Shown here: one piece after another, positions 1 through 6,925 of the stretch
Numbering within the stretch: the first letter of the stretch is position 1
How the letters are laid out: each line of letters starts with the position of its first letter
Origin: CAWECB01 sp963807465
GTDB lineage: Bacteria; Patescibacteriota; Minisyncoccia; Minisyncoccales; Minisyncoccaceae
Length of the DNA: 22,408 bases
Direction: 5' to 3'
Assembly: GCA_963807465.1 (NCBI GenBank)
Contig: CAWECB010000001.1
Span: 1-22,408, forward strand
Notes under the pieces: generated by a model
Databases searched by the model: none
The model's input: only the letters and a program-made list of their open reading frames with translations
What the model was told of the DNA's origin: nothing
Translations under genes and position numbers: made by a program

Positions 1-2551
1 TAGCCGACAATCCGAACCTAATCTGATTCTTGTCCGGAACTACACTGAAGTTGCTGAAACTTTCGTTAATTTCCGGGGGGAGGACCTCGATCTTCATCTT
101 CTTACATTCTTCGATTAAGGTTGATATTCTGTCTAAGTCCGAACCTTCTGAGGTCAAGAGGGCGGCCATATACTCAACCGGATAATTGGCTTTAAGGTAA
201 GCAGTCTCGTAAGCGATGATGGCATAACAGGCGGCGTGACTTTTGTTGAACGAATATCTGGCGAAAGGTTCAATCCAATGCCATAGTTGGTTGGCAATGT
301 TCTCGCCGATATTATTCTTAGCCATTCCATTAACAAATTTTTCCTTCTGTTCCATCAGTAATTTTTCAATCTTTTTCCCGATAGCTTTCCTTAAGATATC
401 TGCTTCGGCCAAAGTGAAACCGGCCAGGTCTTGGGCGATTCTCATGATCTGTTCCTGGTAGACAGGTATGCCGTAGGTGTTTTCGAGTATGGGCTTTAGT
501 AGGGGATGCATATATCTCACTTCTTTCCCTTTATGCTTACCGTTAATATATTCAGGGATGTGTTGCATTGGTCCAGGGCGGTAAAGAGCCACCATGGCTA
601 TAATGTCTTCTATTTCGGTCGGCTTCAGTTGCTTCAAATATCTCCTCATGCCTTCCGATTCGAATTGGAAAACTCCGATGCAGTCTCCGTCCTGTAATAA
701 TTTATACGTCTTGGCGTCATCCAAGGGTATGTTGTCGATATCGACTTTTTCTCTTCTCACGGCATAGATCCTTTTAAGAGTTTCTTCAATGATGGTAAGG
801 TTTTTCAATCCTAGGAAGTCCATCTTCAATAATCCCATTGATTCGACCGAATGCATTTCATACTGGGTGACTATTCCGGTTTCATCTTGCGTCGGATGCT
901 GTAACGGGACCACATTATTCAGGGCGTTCCTCGAAATCACGACTCCGCAGGCGTGGGTCGAAGCGTGCCTGGCGCATCCTTCGATCTTTAAAGCAAGATC
1001 AATTAGTTTTTCGGCCTGTTTATCCGATTCGTACAGATCAGCGAATTCTTGAATTTTTTCTAAGGTATCTTTTAAGGTAAAGCCCAGGGGAATCATCTTC
1101 GCAATCCTGTCGCAATATGAGTAGGGGTAGCCCAAAGCCCTGCCCACGTCCCTGATTGACGCCTTTGCCGCCATAGTTCCGAAAGTGATTATCTGGGCGA
1201 CCTTGTCCCTCCCGTATTTTTCGGCCACATAATTGATGACTTCATCTCTTCTCTTGTCCGCGAAGTCAAGGTCGATATCCGGCGGGGAAATCCTGTCCGG
1301 ATTAAGGAATCTCTGAAAGTACAGGTCGTACTTCAGAGGATCCACGTTGGTGATGTTCGTGAGGTAGGCGACAATCGAGCCTCCAGCCGAACCTCTACCT
1401 GGACCGACAACGATTCTATTCTGTTTCGCCCAGTTGACGAAATCCTGGACAATCAAGAAGTATCCGGAGAAGCCGGTCTTGTTGATGACTGAAAGTTCGT
1501 ATTCCAATCTTTCTATTACCTGTTTCAATCCGATATCTTTTATGGTTTCCGTTTTTATCTCTTTTCCCTTTAATACTTCTTTGACGATATCATCTAATTC
1601 TTTCGATTTGATGCTGTATTTTTTCTCGATCCCTTGATAGCACAGTTCCCTTAAATATCCTTCCGAAGTTTTGCTGTCGGGAACATCGAAAGAGGGAAGC
1701 TTGAATTCTCCCAGTTTGAGTTCGAGATTGCAGGCTTCGGCGATCTTTTGGGTATTTTCTATGGCCTCGGGGACATCCTTGAACGATTCTACCATTTCTT
1801 CAGTTGATTTTATCGAGAAATCTTCTCCTTTCATTGTCAGCCTTTCCTTGTCATTAATATCAGCTCCCGTATTTATAAGCATGAGGATGTCCTGGGCTTC
1901 GGCATCGTCCTTGTTGATATAGTGGCTGTCATTAGTCGCGACGAGGGGAATGCCAGTCTTCTTGGACAATTCTATCATCATGCTGTTCGCCCTTTTCTGT
2001 TCAGGAATGTTCGGATGATCCTGGAGTTCAAGGTAGAAATTGCCTTTGCCGAAGATGTGCTCATATCTCAAAGCTTCCTTTTCGGCATCTTCTTTTTTGT
2101 TCGACAAAAGGAGGTGGGGAATCTTTCCCTGGAGGCAGGCCGTCAGGGCTATTAGTCCTTCCGAGTATTTCTCAAGGAGGGCTATGTCTACCCTCGGCTT
2201 GTAGTAGAAGCCCCTTAAATGGGCTTCGGTTACTATCTTTACCAGGTTGTTGTATCCTTTCTCATTCTTGGCGAGAAGGATCAAATGGTATCTTCTCGCG
2301 TCAAGATTAGGAACTTTGTCTTCCATCGTCCTTACGGCCTCATATACCTCGCAGCCGACAATGGGCTTGATGCCCGCAGCCTTGGCCTTTTCGTAGAACT
2401 CTATCGCCCCATACATTACTCCGTGGTCGGTCAAGGCTACCGAATCCATTCCAAGTTCTTTTGCTTTATCAAGAATGTCGTCTATTTTGGGCAGGCCATC
2501 CAATAGGGAATAGTGCGAGTGCAAATGCAAATGTGTGAATTTCTTGTTCAT
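1..2551 (-). CDS. dnaE: DNA polymerase III alpha subunit (5' part, cut by window edge)
   Basis: Replicative DNA polymerase catalytic subunit; 850 codons are present, and the C-terminal part (rest of fingers, tau/beta-binding and OB regions) lies beyond base 1. The N-terminus begins MNKKFTHLHLHSHYSLLDG, the first motif of a PHP domain, followed by TDHG, GCEVY, YHLIL, LTACL and NDSHY. The polymerase core shows PGRGSAGGS (near 1390-1420), PDIDLDF with two catalytic aspartates (near 1265-1285) and KMDFLGLKNL with the third (near 805-825). LPPEINESF is near the left edge. The frame is open throughout the parts I translated, with no intein. The start ATG lies 9 nt after the stop of the upstream beta-helix gene, so the two are probably co-transcribed. 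The length and motif order fit DnaE1 rather than PolC. Confidence 0.97.
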   Translation of the reverse strand, partial: MNKKFTHLHLHSHYSLLDGLPKIDDILDKAKELGMDSVALTDHGVMYGAIEFYEKAKAAGIKPIVGCEVYEAVRTMEDKVPNLDARRYHLILLAKNEKGYNNLVKIVTEAHLRGFYYKPRVDIALLEKYSEGLIALTACLQGKIPHLLLSNKKEDAEKEALRYEHIFGKGNFYLELQDHPNIPEQKRANSMMIELSKKTGIPLVATNDSHYINKDDAEAQDILMLINTGADINDKERLTMKGEDFSIKSTEEMVESFKDVPEAIENTQKIAEACNLELKLGEFKLPSFDVPDSKTSEGYLRELCYQGIEKKYSIKSKELDDIVKEVLKGKEIKTETIKDIGLKQVIERLEYELSVINKTGFSGYFLIVQDFVNWAKQNRIVVGPGRGSAGGSIVAYLTNITNVDPLKYDLYFQRFLNPDRISPPDIDLDFADKRRDEVINYVAEKYGRDKVAQIITFGTMAAKASIRDVGRALGYPYSYCDRIAKMIPLGFTLKDTLEKIQEFADLYESDKQAEKLIDLALKIEGCARHASTHACGVVISRNALNNVVPLQHPTQDETGIVTQYEMHSVESMGLLKMDFLGLKNLTIIEETLKRIYAVRREKVDIDNIPLDDAKTYKLLQDGDCIGVFQFESEGMRRYLKQLKPTEIEDIIAMVALYRPGPMQHIPEYINGKHKGKEVRYMHPLLKPILENTYGIPVYQEQIMRIAQDLAGFTLAEADILRKAIGKKIEKLLMEQKEKFVNGMAKNNIGENIANQLWHWIEPFARYSFNKSHAACYAIIAYETAYLKANYPVEYMAALLTSEGSDLDRISTLIEECKKMKIEVLPPEINESFSNFSVVPDKNQIRFGLSA

Positions 2552-2560
2552 TTGTGAGCA

Positions 2561-3226
2561 TTAGATGATTTTTCTTCCTCCGATCTTTACCGTATTCGTA
2601 TCTATATGGTTTTTCTTGACCTGGATTCCGGTCAAGATCAAATCGTTGCCTATGCTGGTGCTGTCGAGATCCAGAATTCCTTCAATCTTAGCCTTACTTA
2701 AATTGAGCGTTCCCATTACGACGGCCGAATCGAGGAAAAGGTCTCCGCGGACGGTAAGGTCTTCGTAGTTAACGCTTTCGACTTCCGCATTTTCCAATAT
2801 CACATCTCCGCCGGTTTCTGTCTTGGTTAGGCTAAGGAATCCGGTATTGACAAGCCCTCTCGCTTTGATGCTTTTTCCTATCTTCGCTCCGACAAGATTG
2901 ATCGTCCCGTTTACTTTAACGTCCTCAAGGATAAGGTTTCCGCTGATTTCGGCTCGGGCGAGATAGAGAGAGCCATTTATTTTCGCATTCCTTAAATTAA
3001 GGTCTCCGTTAATCAATATTTCTCCCAGGAACGCGGGGCCGAGGATTACAGTATTCTCCAGATTCAGCCCGAACTTTATCTTTTCGATGATCACCGAAAA
3101 ATCGGCTATAGTTTTATTGGAAAAATCCGCTGGCCTTTCTTCTTTTCTTGCCGCCTTTATTTCGGCCATGATTTCCATCTGACCCAGATATTTTCCGTTC
3201 GTGATTTTGTCGCTTATTGTGTTCAT
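2561..3226 (-). CDS. Right-handed beta-helix repeat protein (pentapeptide/bactofilin-like), unknown function
   Basis: 221 residues. After about 50 charged, helical-looking residues, positions ~60-205 are a run of roughly 20-residue turns of the form x-I-x-G-x-L-x-L-x-x-A (for example INGDLNLRNAKINGSLYLA), which predicts a small right-handed beta-helix. There is no signal peptide and no membrane segment. The repeats resemble bactofilin or pentapeptide-type coils, but I cannot assign a named family. It is the first gene of a unit whose second gene is dnaE (9-nt gap). An AGGA lies a few bases before the ATG. The promoter is the left-facing half of the shared palindrome at 3243-3254. A scaffold or polymerising role would be inference only. 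Confidence 0.85.
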   Translation of the reverse strand: MNTISDKITNGKYLGQMEIMAEIKAARKEERPADFSNKTIADFSVIIEKIKFGLNLENTVILGPAFLGEILINGDLNLRNAKINGSLYLARAEISGNLILEDVKVNGTINLVGAKIGKSIKARGLVNTGFLSLTKTETGGDVILENAEVESVNYEDLTVRGDLFLDSAVVMGTLNLSKAKIEGILDLDSTSIGNDLILTGIQVKKNHIDTNTVKIGGRKII

Positions 3227-3242
3227 ATCCTAACCATGTGAT

Positions 3243-3254
3243 ATTATATATAAT
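3243..3254. promoter_or_regulatory. Back-to-back -10 boxes for the dnaE unit and rnhB
   Basis: The 12-base palindrome ATTATATATAAT contains a perfect TATAAT on each strand (plus 3249-3254, minus 3248-3243). The predicted starts are about 3261 for rnhB (leader ~9 nt) and about 3236 for the beta-helix/dnaE unit (leader ~10 nt). No good -35 is evident on either side. The gap between the two coding regions is only 43 bases. Confidence 0.55.
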
Positions 3255-3269
3255 AACTTAATTTCAAAT

Positions 3270-3902
3270 ATGATTCAAGAAGAAAAAAGGCTGTGGAAAA
3301 AAGGGTATACCCGCGTGGCTGGAATCGACGAAGCTGGACGGGGACCCTTGGCTGGACCAGTGGTAGCCGGAGCCGTTTTAATACTCAAAAAAGACTTTGC
3401 AAAAGCCAAAAGAATCAAATCGGTCAAAGACTCAAAACAGCTTGTCGAAAAGAAACGGAAAGAGGTTTACGATAATCTTGTCCATAATCCTAATATTAAG
3501 TGGGGGATAGGAATCGTTTCGGAAAAGATGATTGATAAGGTTAACATCTTCGAGGCTACCAAGATGGCTATGATTAAGGCTGTCAGAGATATGGAAAAAA
3601 GGAATAAAATCAAAGCCGATTTCCTTGTCCTCGACGGAAGGATAAGGATAAATATAGATAGAAAGCAGGAATCAATTATCAAGGCCGATTCCAAGGTTTT
3701 TTCCTGTAGCGCTGCGAGCATAATCGCCAAAGTTACGAGGGACGAAATAATGGTCAAATACGACAAAAAATATCCAGAGTATAATTTTAAAAAACACAAG
3801 GGCTACGGAACCAAAGAACATATGGACAAAATTAAAAAATATGGGATCTGTCCCATCCATAGGAAAAGCTTTCGGCCCGTCGCCGAATTTGACATTTCCT
3901 AA
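3270..3902 (+). CDS. rnhB: Ribonuclease HII
   Basis: Removes RNA from RNA-DNA hybrids and single ribonucleotides from DNA. 210 residues, normal for the family. The diagnostic N-terminal motif GIDEAGRGPLAGP carries the first two acidic catalytic residues (D20, E21). D122 lies in FLVLDGR and D140 in KADSKVFSCSAASIIAKVTRD-like sequence; KGYGT (Y179) matches the conserved tyrosine region. The ATG lies ~9 nt after the predicted transcription start, with no SD. It is transcribed divergently from the dnaE unit. Its last codons contain the TTGACA of the next gene's promoter. Confidence 0.96.
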   Translation: MIQEEKRLWKKGYTRVAGIDEAGRGPLAGPVVAGAVLILKKDFAKAKRIKSVKDSKQLVEKKRKEVYDNLVHNPNIKWGIGIVSEKMIDKVNIFEATKMAMIKAVRDMEKRNKIKADFLVLDGRIRINIDRKQESIIKADSKVFSCSAASIIAKVTRDEIMVKYDKKYPEYNFKKHKGYGTKEHMDKIKKYGICPIHRKSFRPVAEFDIS

Positions 3903-3949
3903 TCTTTATATTATCATATAGCCAGCACCGCCAATCGCGCGGAGGCGAT
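3889..3949 (+). promoter_or_regulatory. Promoter and SD-bearing leader hairpin of the 198-aa orphan gene
   Basis: TTGACA at 3889-3894, a 17-base spacer and TATCAT at 3912-3917 form a near-consensus promoter whose -35 lies inside the end of rnhB. The predicted start is about 3924. The ~30-nt leader contains ATCGC (3934-3938) and GCGAT (3945-3949) flanking the loop GCGGAG, so most of the SD GGAGG (3941-3945) is displayed in or at the edge of the loop of a 5-bp hairpin. Confidence 0.6.
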
Positions 3950-3953
3950 CATT

Positions 3954-4550
3954 GTGAGAAAAAAAACAAAAACTGATTACGAAAGACTGCTTTCGGAGCA
4001 GTTTGATGTTCTTGCCGACATTGGTTTCTGCGGGGATGTCACGGAATTCTTTTTGGAAAGACGCGACCAGATAGTCGCAGACGCAACAGAACATCAGATG
4101 CCATTTCTCGTTGTGCCTTCTCAGGGACACCTCCTGCCCGGAATAATCGAGGAGAGAATGGACATTGTTCCAATCGAGAACAATCCGCACAGGTGGAGAG
4201 GATCGTACAATGGCCCTTATGTTATTCAGGATATAATGATGAGCATAATCAATGCTCCCATGTCCTGCGAACAAGGCTACCAGAATGTTCCGCAAAAAGA
4301 AACCCAGCCGTTCAATGTCGGTGAAGCCTGCCATCTTGCCCGCCAAAGGAAGAGTCTGGGACTGCCCGCATCGTGTACTATCTTTGCTCTGGGGTCGATA
4401 TGCCCAAGTGCCAATGAAGATGGCTCCTACGAAATCCCCATCGTTCGGGTGAACGGGAAAGAGCATGCCGTCCTCGACAGCGTTACCGTCGACCAGTTCA
4501 TTCGTGGGCCGATAGTGATACCGATGTCGAAAATAAGGACACAATATTAA
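3954..4550 (+). CDS. Orphan cytoplasmic protein, function unknown
   Basis: 198 residues, GTG start chosen because GGAGG sits 8 nt upstream. I do not recognise the family with confidence. Features seen: the FLVVPSQGHLLPGIIEERM stretch (51-69), five cysteines (C26, C105, C126, C141, C150) that are not in CxxC pairs, no signal peptide and no membrane segment. It is a self-contained unit with its own strong promoter, hairpin leader and intrinsic terminator, independent of rnhB. A long antisense frame covers almost the same bases, but all expression signals are on this strand. Confidence 0.8.
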   Translation: MRKKTKTDYERLLSEQFDVLADIGFCGDVTEFFLERRDQIVADATEHQMPFLVVPSQGHLLPGIIEERMDIVPIENNPHRWRGSYNGPYVIQDIMMSIINAPMSCEQGYQNVPQKETQPFNVGEACHLARQRKSLGLPASCTIFALGSICPSANEDGSYEIPIVRVNGKEHAVLDSVTVDQFIRGPIVIPMSKIRTQY

Positions 4551-4574
4551 GCCGTAAAAAACCGGCTTTTTTTT
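4549..4574 (+). terminator. Intrinsic terminator after the 198-aa orphan gene
   Basis: AAGCCG (4549-4554), loop of 8 bases, CGGCTT (4563-4568), running into an uninterrupted T tract to 4574. It overlaps the stop codon. Confidence 0.85.
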
Positions 4575-4577
4575 ATT

Positions 4578-4635
4578 TTGACAAGCAAACCGATTGATGT
4601 TATTTTTATACCAGTACTGATATGTGTACTGGTGG
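4578..4635 (+). promoter_or_regulatory. Promoter, inverted repeat and SD of the zinc-ribbon orphan gene
   Basis: TTGACA (4578-4583), a 17-base spacer and TATTTT (4601-4606) give a start near 4613. Immediately downstream, CCAGTAC (4611-4617) and GTACTGG (4626-4632) form a perfect 7-bp inverted repeat with an 8-base loop, whose right arm runs into the SD GGTGG (4631-4635). It could be a DNA operator at +1 or an RNA hairpin that partly hides the SD. Confidence 0.6.
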
Positions 4636-4641
4636 CGCTAT

Positions 4642-4941
4642 GTGACAGAGTTAAAAAAGGTAGAAACGATTCCCGATTCAATTGTGGGAAAGTGTCAGCA
4701 CTGTGGAGAACCAGTTGTCTTCAGCAACTTCTTTGAATTCAAGTGCAATCATTGCGGAGCAGACCTTGACAATAGATCTCTCGGCTGGACAGAATCTGGC
4801 GATGGATGGAAAAGAGTAAGGCGAATCGGACCAGACGGAGAATGGCACGACATAAACGAGGAATTGCCCGAAGTATTCAATATACTGGGTTTCTTGGTTA
4901 AGGTAGGCCCACCAAAGGAGGTGGTTCAAGCTGAACAATAA
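4642..4941 (+). CDS. Small zinc-ribbon protein, function unknown
   Basis: 99 residues from the GTG at 4642, chosen because GGTGG lies 6 nt upstream; an earlier in-frame GTG at 4624 falls inside the inverted repeat and has no SD. Residues 18-38 hold C18xxC21 and C35xxC38 (KCQHCGEP and KCNHCGA), a treble/zinc-ribbon knuckle pair. The C-terminal half has WKRVRRIGPDGEWHDI, which may form a small beta sheet. There is no membrane segment. It is a single-gene unit with its own promoter and terminator. A nucleic-acid-binding or regulatory role is plausible for a small zinc ribbon but is not shown. Confidence 0.8.
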   Translation: MTELKKVETIPDSIVGKCQHCGEPVVFSNFFEFKCNHCGADLDNRSLGWTESGDGWKRVRRIGPDGEWHDINEELPEVFNILGFLVKVGPPKEVVQAEQ

Positions 4942-4962
4942 AATCTTTGTTCAGCCTTTTTT
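4930..4962 (+). terminator. Intrinsic terminator of the zinc-ribbon gene
   Basis: GCTGAACA (4930-4937) pairs with TGTTCAGC (4948-4955), followed by six Ts. The left arm encodes the last codons of the protein. Confidence 0.88.
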
Positions 4963-4969
4963 GTACTGC

Positions 4970-4997
4970 TTTACAAAACAAGCAAAAAATGTATAAT
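4970..4997 (+). promoter_or_regulatory. Promoter of the rpmF-nusB-rnc operon
   Basis: TTTACA (4970-4975), a 16-base spacer and a perfect TATAAT (4992-4997). The predicted start is near 5004, giving a ~22-nt leader without an obvious SD. Confidence 0.65.
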
Positions 4998-5025
4998 AGC
5001 CATATAGTTTTAAATAAAGAATATT

Positions 5026-5289
5026 ATGGCAGTTCCAAAACAAAAACGCAGCCAGTCGAAAGTCAAAAGAACCAGGGGCAACATCTTCATCAAGGTCCCG
5101 GTTTTGGTTAAATGTCCAAAATGTGGAAAGCCGGTCTTGCCACACACTATCTGCGGCTACTGTGGCTATTACAAGGGCAGAGAGTTCATTAACGTAATGG
5201 CCAGGCTCGAAAAGAAAGAACAAAAGAAGAGACAGAAAGAGATAAAAGAGGCGGAAACGGGCGAAACCAAAGAAGCTCCTAAGAAATAA
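5026..5289 (+). CDS. rpmF: 50S ribosomal protein L32
   Basis: 87 residues, somewhat longer than typical L32 because of a charged Lys/Glu tail. The start MAVPKQKRSQSKVKRTRG is the standard L32 opening. The zinc knuckle is CPKCG (residues 25-29) and CGYCGYY (43-49), with the family's HTICG before the second pair. It is the first gene of an operon with nusB 14 nt downstream. L32 binds 23S rRNA near the peptidyl transferase region of the large subunit. Confidence 0.96.
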   Translation: MAVPKQKRSQSKVKRTRGNIFIKVPVLVKCPKCGKPVLPHTICGYCGYYKGREFINVMARLEKKEQKKRQKEIKEAETGETKEAPKK

Positions 5290-5303
5290 ATAATCAACAA
5301 TCT

Positions 5304-5765
5304 ATGGCTTCCAGGCACTTATCAAGGTCAATAGCTATGCAGAGCTTGTATGAATGGGACTTTCATGGAAAAGCCGACGGCGAACTTGAGAATATTACTC
5401 AGAAAAACATCGAAGAGTTCGGTGAGGGCCTTGAGAGTTTTGATTTCATTTGGACCCTTGTCCGGGGGGTCGCCGAGAATATCGAGACCATAGACAAGAT
5501 AATCGAGAAGACCGCTCCTGAATGGCCTATCGCCCAGATAAATATTCTCGACAGGAATGTTCTGAGGATCGGTATTTACGAATTACTCTACGAAAACAAA
5601 GATGAAGTTCCGCCGAAAGTGGCCATTAACGAAGCCATCGAACTCGCCAAGAACTTCGGCGGAGAAAACTCAAGGAAGTTCATTAACGGGGTCTTGGGAA
5701 CCGTCTATCGTGAAATGGGGGACACGGAGCCCGAAGAACCTGAAGAAAACAATGACGAAGAATAA
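5304..5765 (+). CDS. nusB: Transcription antitermination factor NusB
   Basis: 153 residues, all-helical RNA-binding protein that, with S10, binds boxA of rRNA transcripts. The family start is visible (SRHLSRSIAMQSLYEWDF), as is the conserved core APEWPIAQINILDRNVLRIG and the closing PPKVAINEAIELAKNFGG with KFINGVLG. The acidic tail (EPEEPEENNDEE) is unconserved. It sits between rpmF and rnc, a sensible link between rRNA transcription and processing. No SD; probably translated from the operon message. Its 3' end overlaps the rnc start by 14 nt. Confidence 0.95.
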   Translation: MASRHLSRSIAMQSLYEWDFHGKADGELENITQKNIEEFGEGLESFDFIWTLVRGVAENIETIDKIIEKTAPEWPIAQINILDRNVLRIGIYELLYENKDEVPPKVAINEAIELAKNFGGENSRKFINGVLGTVYREMGDTEPEEPEENNDEE

Positions 5766-6459
5766 CATCAAGGACTTTCCCAAACTGGAAAAAGAATTGA
5801 ATCTTTCCTTCAAGAACAAAGACCTGCTCATCCAGGCTTTTTGCCACCGCTCGTATATCAATGAGAATCCCGACTTCTATTTATCCCATAACGAGAGGTT
5901 GGAATTCCTTGGCGATGCAGTGCTGGAGCTCATCACTACCGAATATCTTTTTCTTAAATATCCCGACAAGCCGGAAGGGGAGATGACCGGCTGGAGGGCG
6001 TCTCTCGTCAACTCGGGCATCCTCTCGGACGCAGCCAAGGAAATGAATTTTGAAGATTTTCTTTTACTGTCTTCTGGAGAAGAAAAAGAAAAAGGAAAAG
6101 CGAGAAAATACATACTATCTGACACTTTTGAAGCTTTCATCGGCGCTCTTTATCTTGACCGGGGATACGAAGTCACCAAAAGATTCCTTGAAAAGGATCT
6201 TATCGAGAAAAAGCTACCCGAAATCATCGAAAAGAAATTATTCAAAGACCCGAAGTCCCTTTTCCAGGAAAAATCCCAGGAGATAGTGAATATTACACCC
6301 TCTTACCAGGTATTGGAAGAAACGGGTCCCGACCATATGAAGCATTTTATCGTCGGAGCGTTCCTCGACAAAGAATTGATCGCACAAGGGGAAGGTTCGA
6401 GCAAGCACGAAGCCGAACTCAAGGCGGCCGAAGAAGCTCTACGAGCGAAAGACTGGTAA
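5752..6459 (+). CDS. rnc: Ribonuclease III
   Basis: 235 residues from the ATG at 5752, which gives the normal RNase III length; longer in-frame extension upstream is just nusB read in another frame. The catalytic domain has the signature NERLEFLGDAVLEL and the second acidic pair in DTFEAFIGALYLD. The C-terminal double-stranded-RNA-binding domain runs from DPKSLFQEKSQE to GSSKHEAELKAAEEAL. It cleaves double-stranded RNA, including rRNA precursors and mRNA duplexes. GWRASLVNS replaces the more usual LRA-SLV, a small variation. Confidence 0.96.
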   Translation: MTKNNIKDFPKLEKELNLSFKNKDLLIQAFCHRSYINENPDFYLSHNERLEFLGDAVLELITTEYLFLKYPDKPEGEMTGWRASLVNSGILSDAAKEMNFEDFLLLSSGEEKEKGKARKYILSDTFEAFIGALYLDRGYEVTKRFLEKDLIEKKLPEIIEKKLFKDPKSLFQEKSQEIVNITPSYQVLEETGPDHMKHFIVGAFLDKELIAQGEGSSKHEAELKAAEEALRAKDW

Positions 6460-6497
6460 AGGGTTGAAAAATATCCCTAACTAGTGTAGTATGTCTG

Positions 6498-6503
6498 TAT
6501 AAT
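6498..6503 (+). promoter_or_regulatory. -10 element of rpsP
   Basis: Perfect TATAAT, predicted start near 6510, only ~8 nt before the rpsP ATG. No convincing -35; a TG directly precedes the hexamer. Confidence 0.5.
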
Positions 6504-6517
6504 AAATTATCAAGAAT

Positions 6518-6883
6518 ATGTTAGTAATCAGACTATTTAGAACAGGAAAGAAAAAACAGCCTTCGTACAAGGTTGTTGTTACCGACAAAAAACATCCGCC
6601 CCAAGGAGGAAAATTCGTCGAACAGGTAGGATTCTACAATCCCAGAACTAAGGAAAAAACCATCCACAAGGAAAGGATACAGCATTGGCTAAGCGTCGGA
6701 GCGCAACCTTCGGACACGGTTTACAACATTCTTATCAATGAGAATGTGATTACTGGAGATAAGAAGAAAATCGTTTTCAAAAAGAAAAAGAAGGCAACAC
6801 CAGAACCGGCCCCTAAGGCTGAAGCTACTCCGGTTTCGGAAGTTACGACGGAAGCTCCGGCCGAAGAACCCAAAGCGGAATAG
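6518..6883 (+). CDS. rpsP: 30S ribosomal protein S16
   Basis: 121 residues. Residues 1-85 are a clear S16 (MLVIRLFRTGKKKQPSYKVV, VGFYNPRTKE, WLSVGAQPSDTVYNIL). The remaining ~35 residues are a Lys stretch and then an Ala/Pro/Glu-rich disordered tail, which is common in this group but not conserved. S16 binds 16S rRNA during small-subunit assembly. The leader is very short without an SD, and a terminator follows directly, so it is probably transcribed alone. Confidence 0.96.
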   Translation: MLVIRLFRTGKKKQPSYKVVVTDKKHPPQGGKFVEQVGFYNPRTKEKTIHKERIQHWLSVGAQPSDTVYNILINENVITGDKKKIVFKKKKKATPEPAPKAEATPVSEVTTEAPAEEPKAE

Positions 6884-6886
6884 TTT

Positions 6887-6911
6887 AAAATCGCCAACCC
6901 GGCGGTTTTTT
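6887..6911 (+). terminator. Intrinsic terminator of rpsP
   Basis: AAAATCGCC (6887-6895), loop AACCC, GGCGGTTTT (6901-6909) with one G-U pair, then more T. It abuts the extended -10 of the next gene. Confidence 0.8.
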
Positions 6912-6919
6912 GTTATAAT
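6911..6919 (+). promoter_or_regulatory. Extended -10 promoter of the metzincin gene
   Basis: TGTTATAAT, a perfect TGn-TATAAT extended -10. There is no -35 because the rpsP terminator occupies that space. Counting the last T as -7 puts +1 exactly on the A of the ATG at 6926, so the message is predicted to be leaderless. Confidence 0.6.
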
Positions 6920-6925
6920 CAATTA

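Noticed and set aside
1..2551. Intein or frameshift in dnaE.
   Set aside because: The translated blocks connect without interruption, and all polymerase motifs are at expected spacing.
3906..4544. 212-codon antisense frame opposite the 198-aa orphan gene.
   Set aside because: The plus strand has the promoter, SD, start and terminator; the antisense product shows no recognisable motif.
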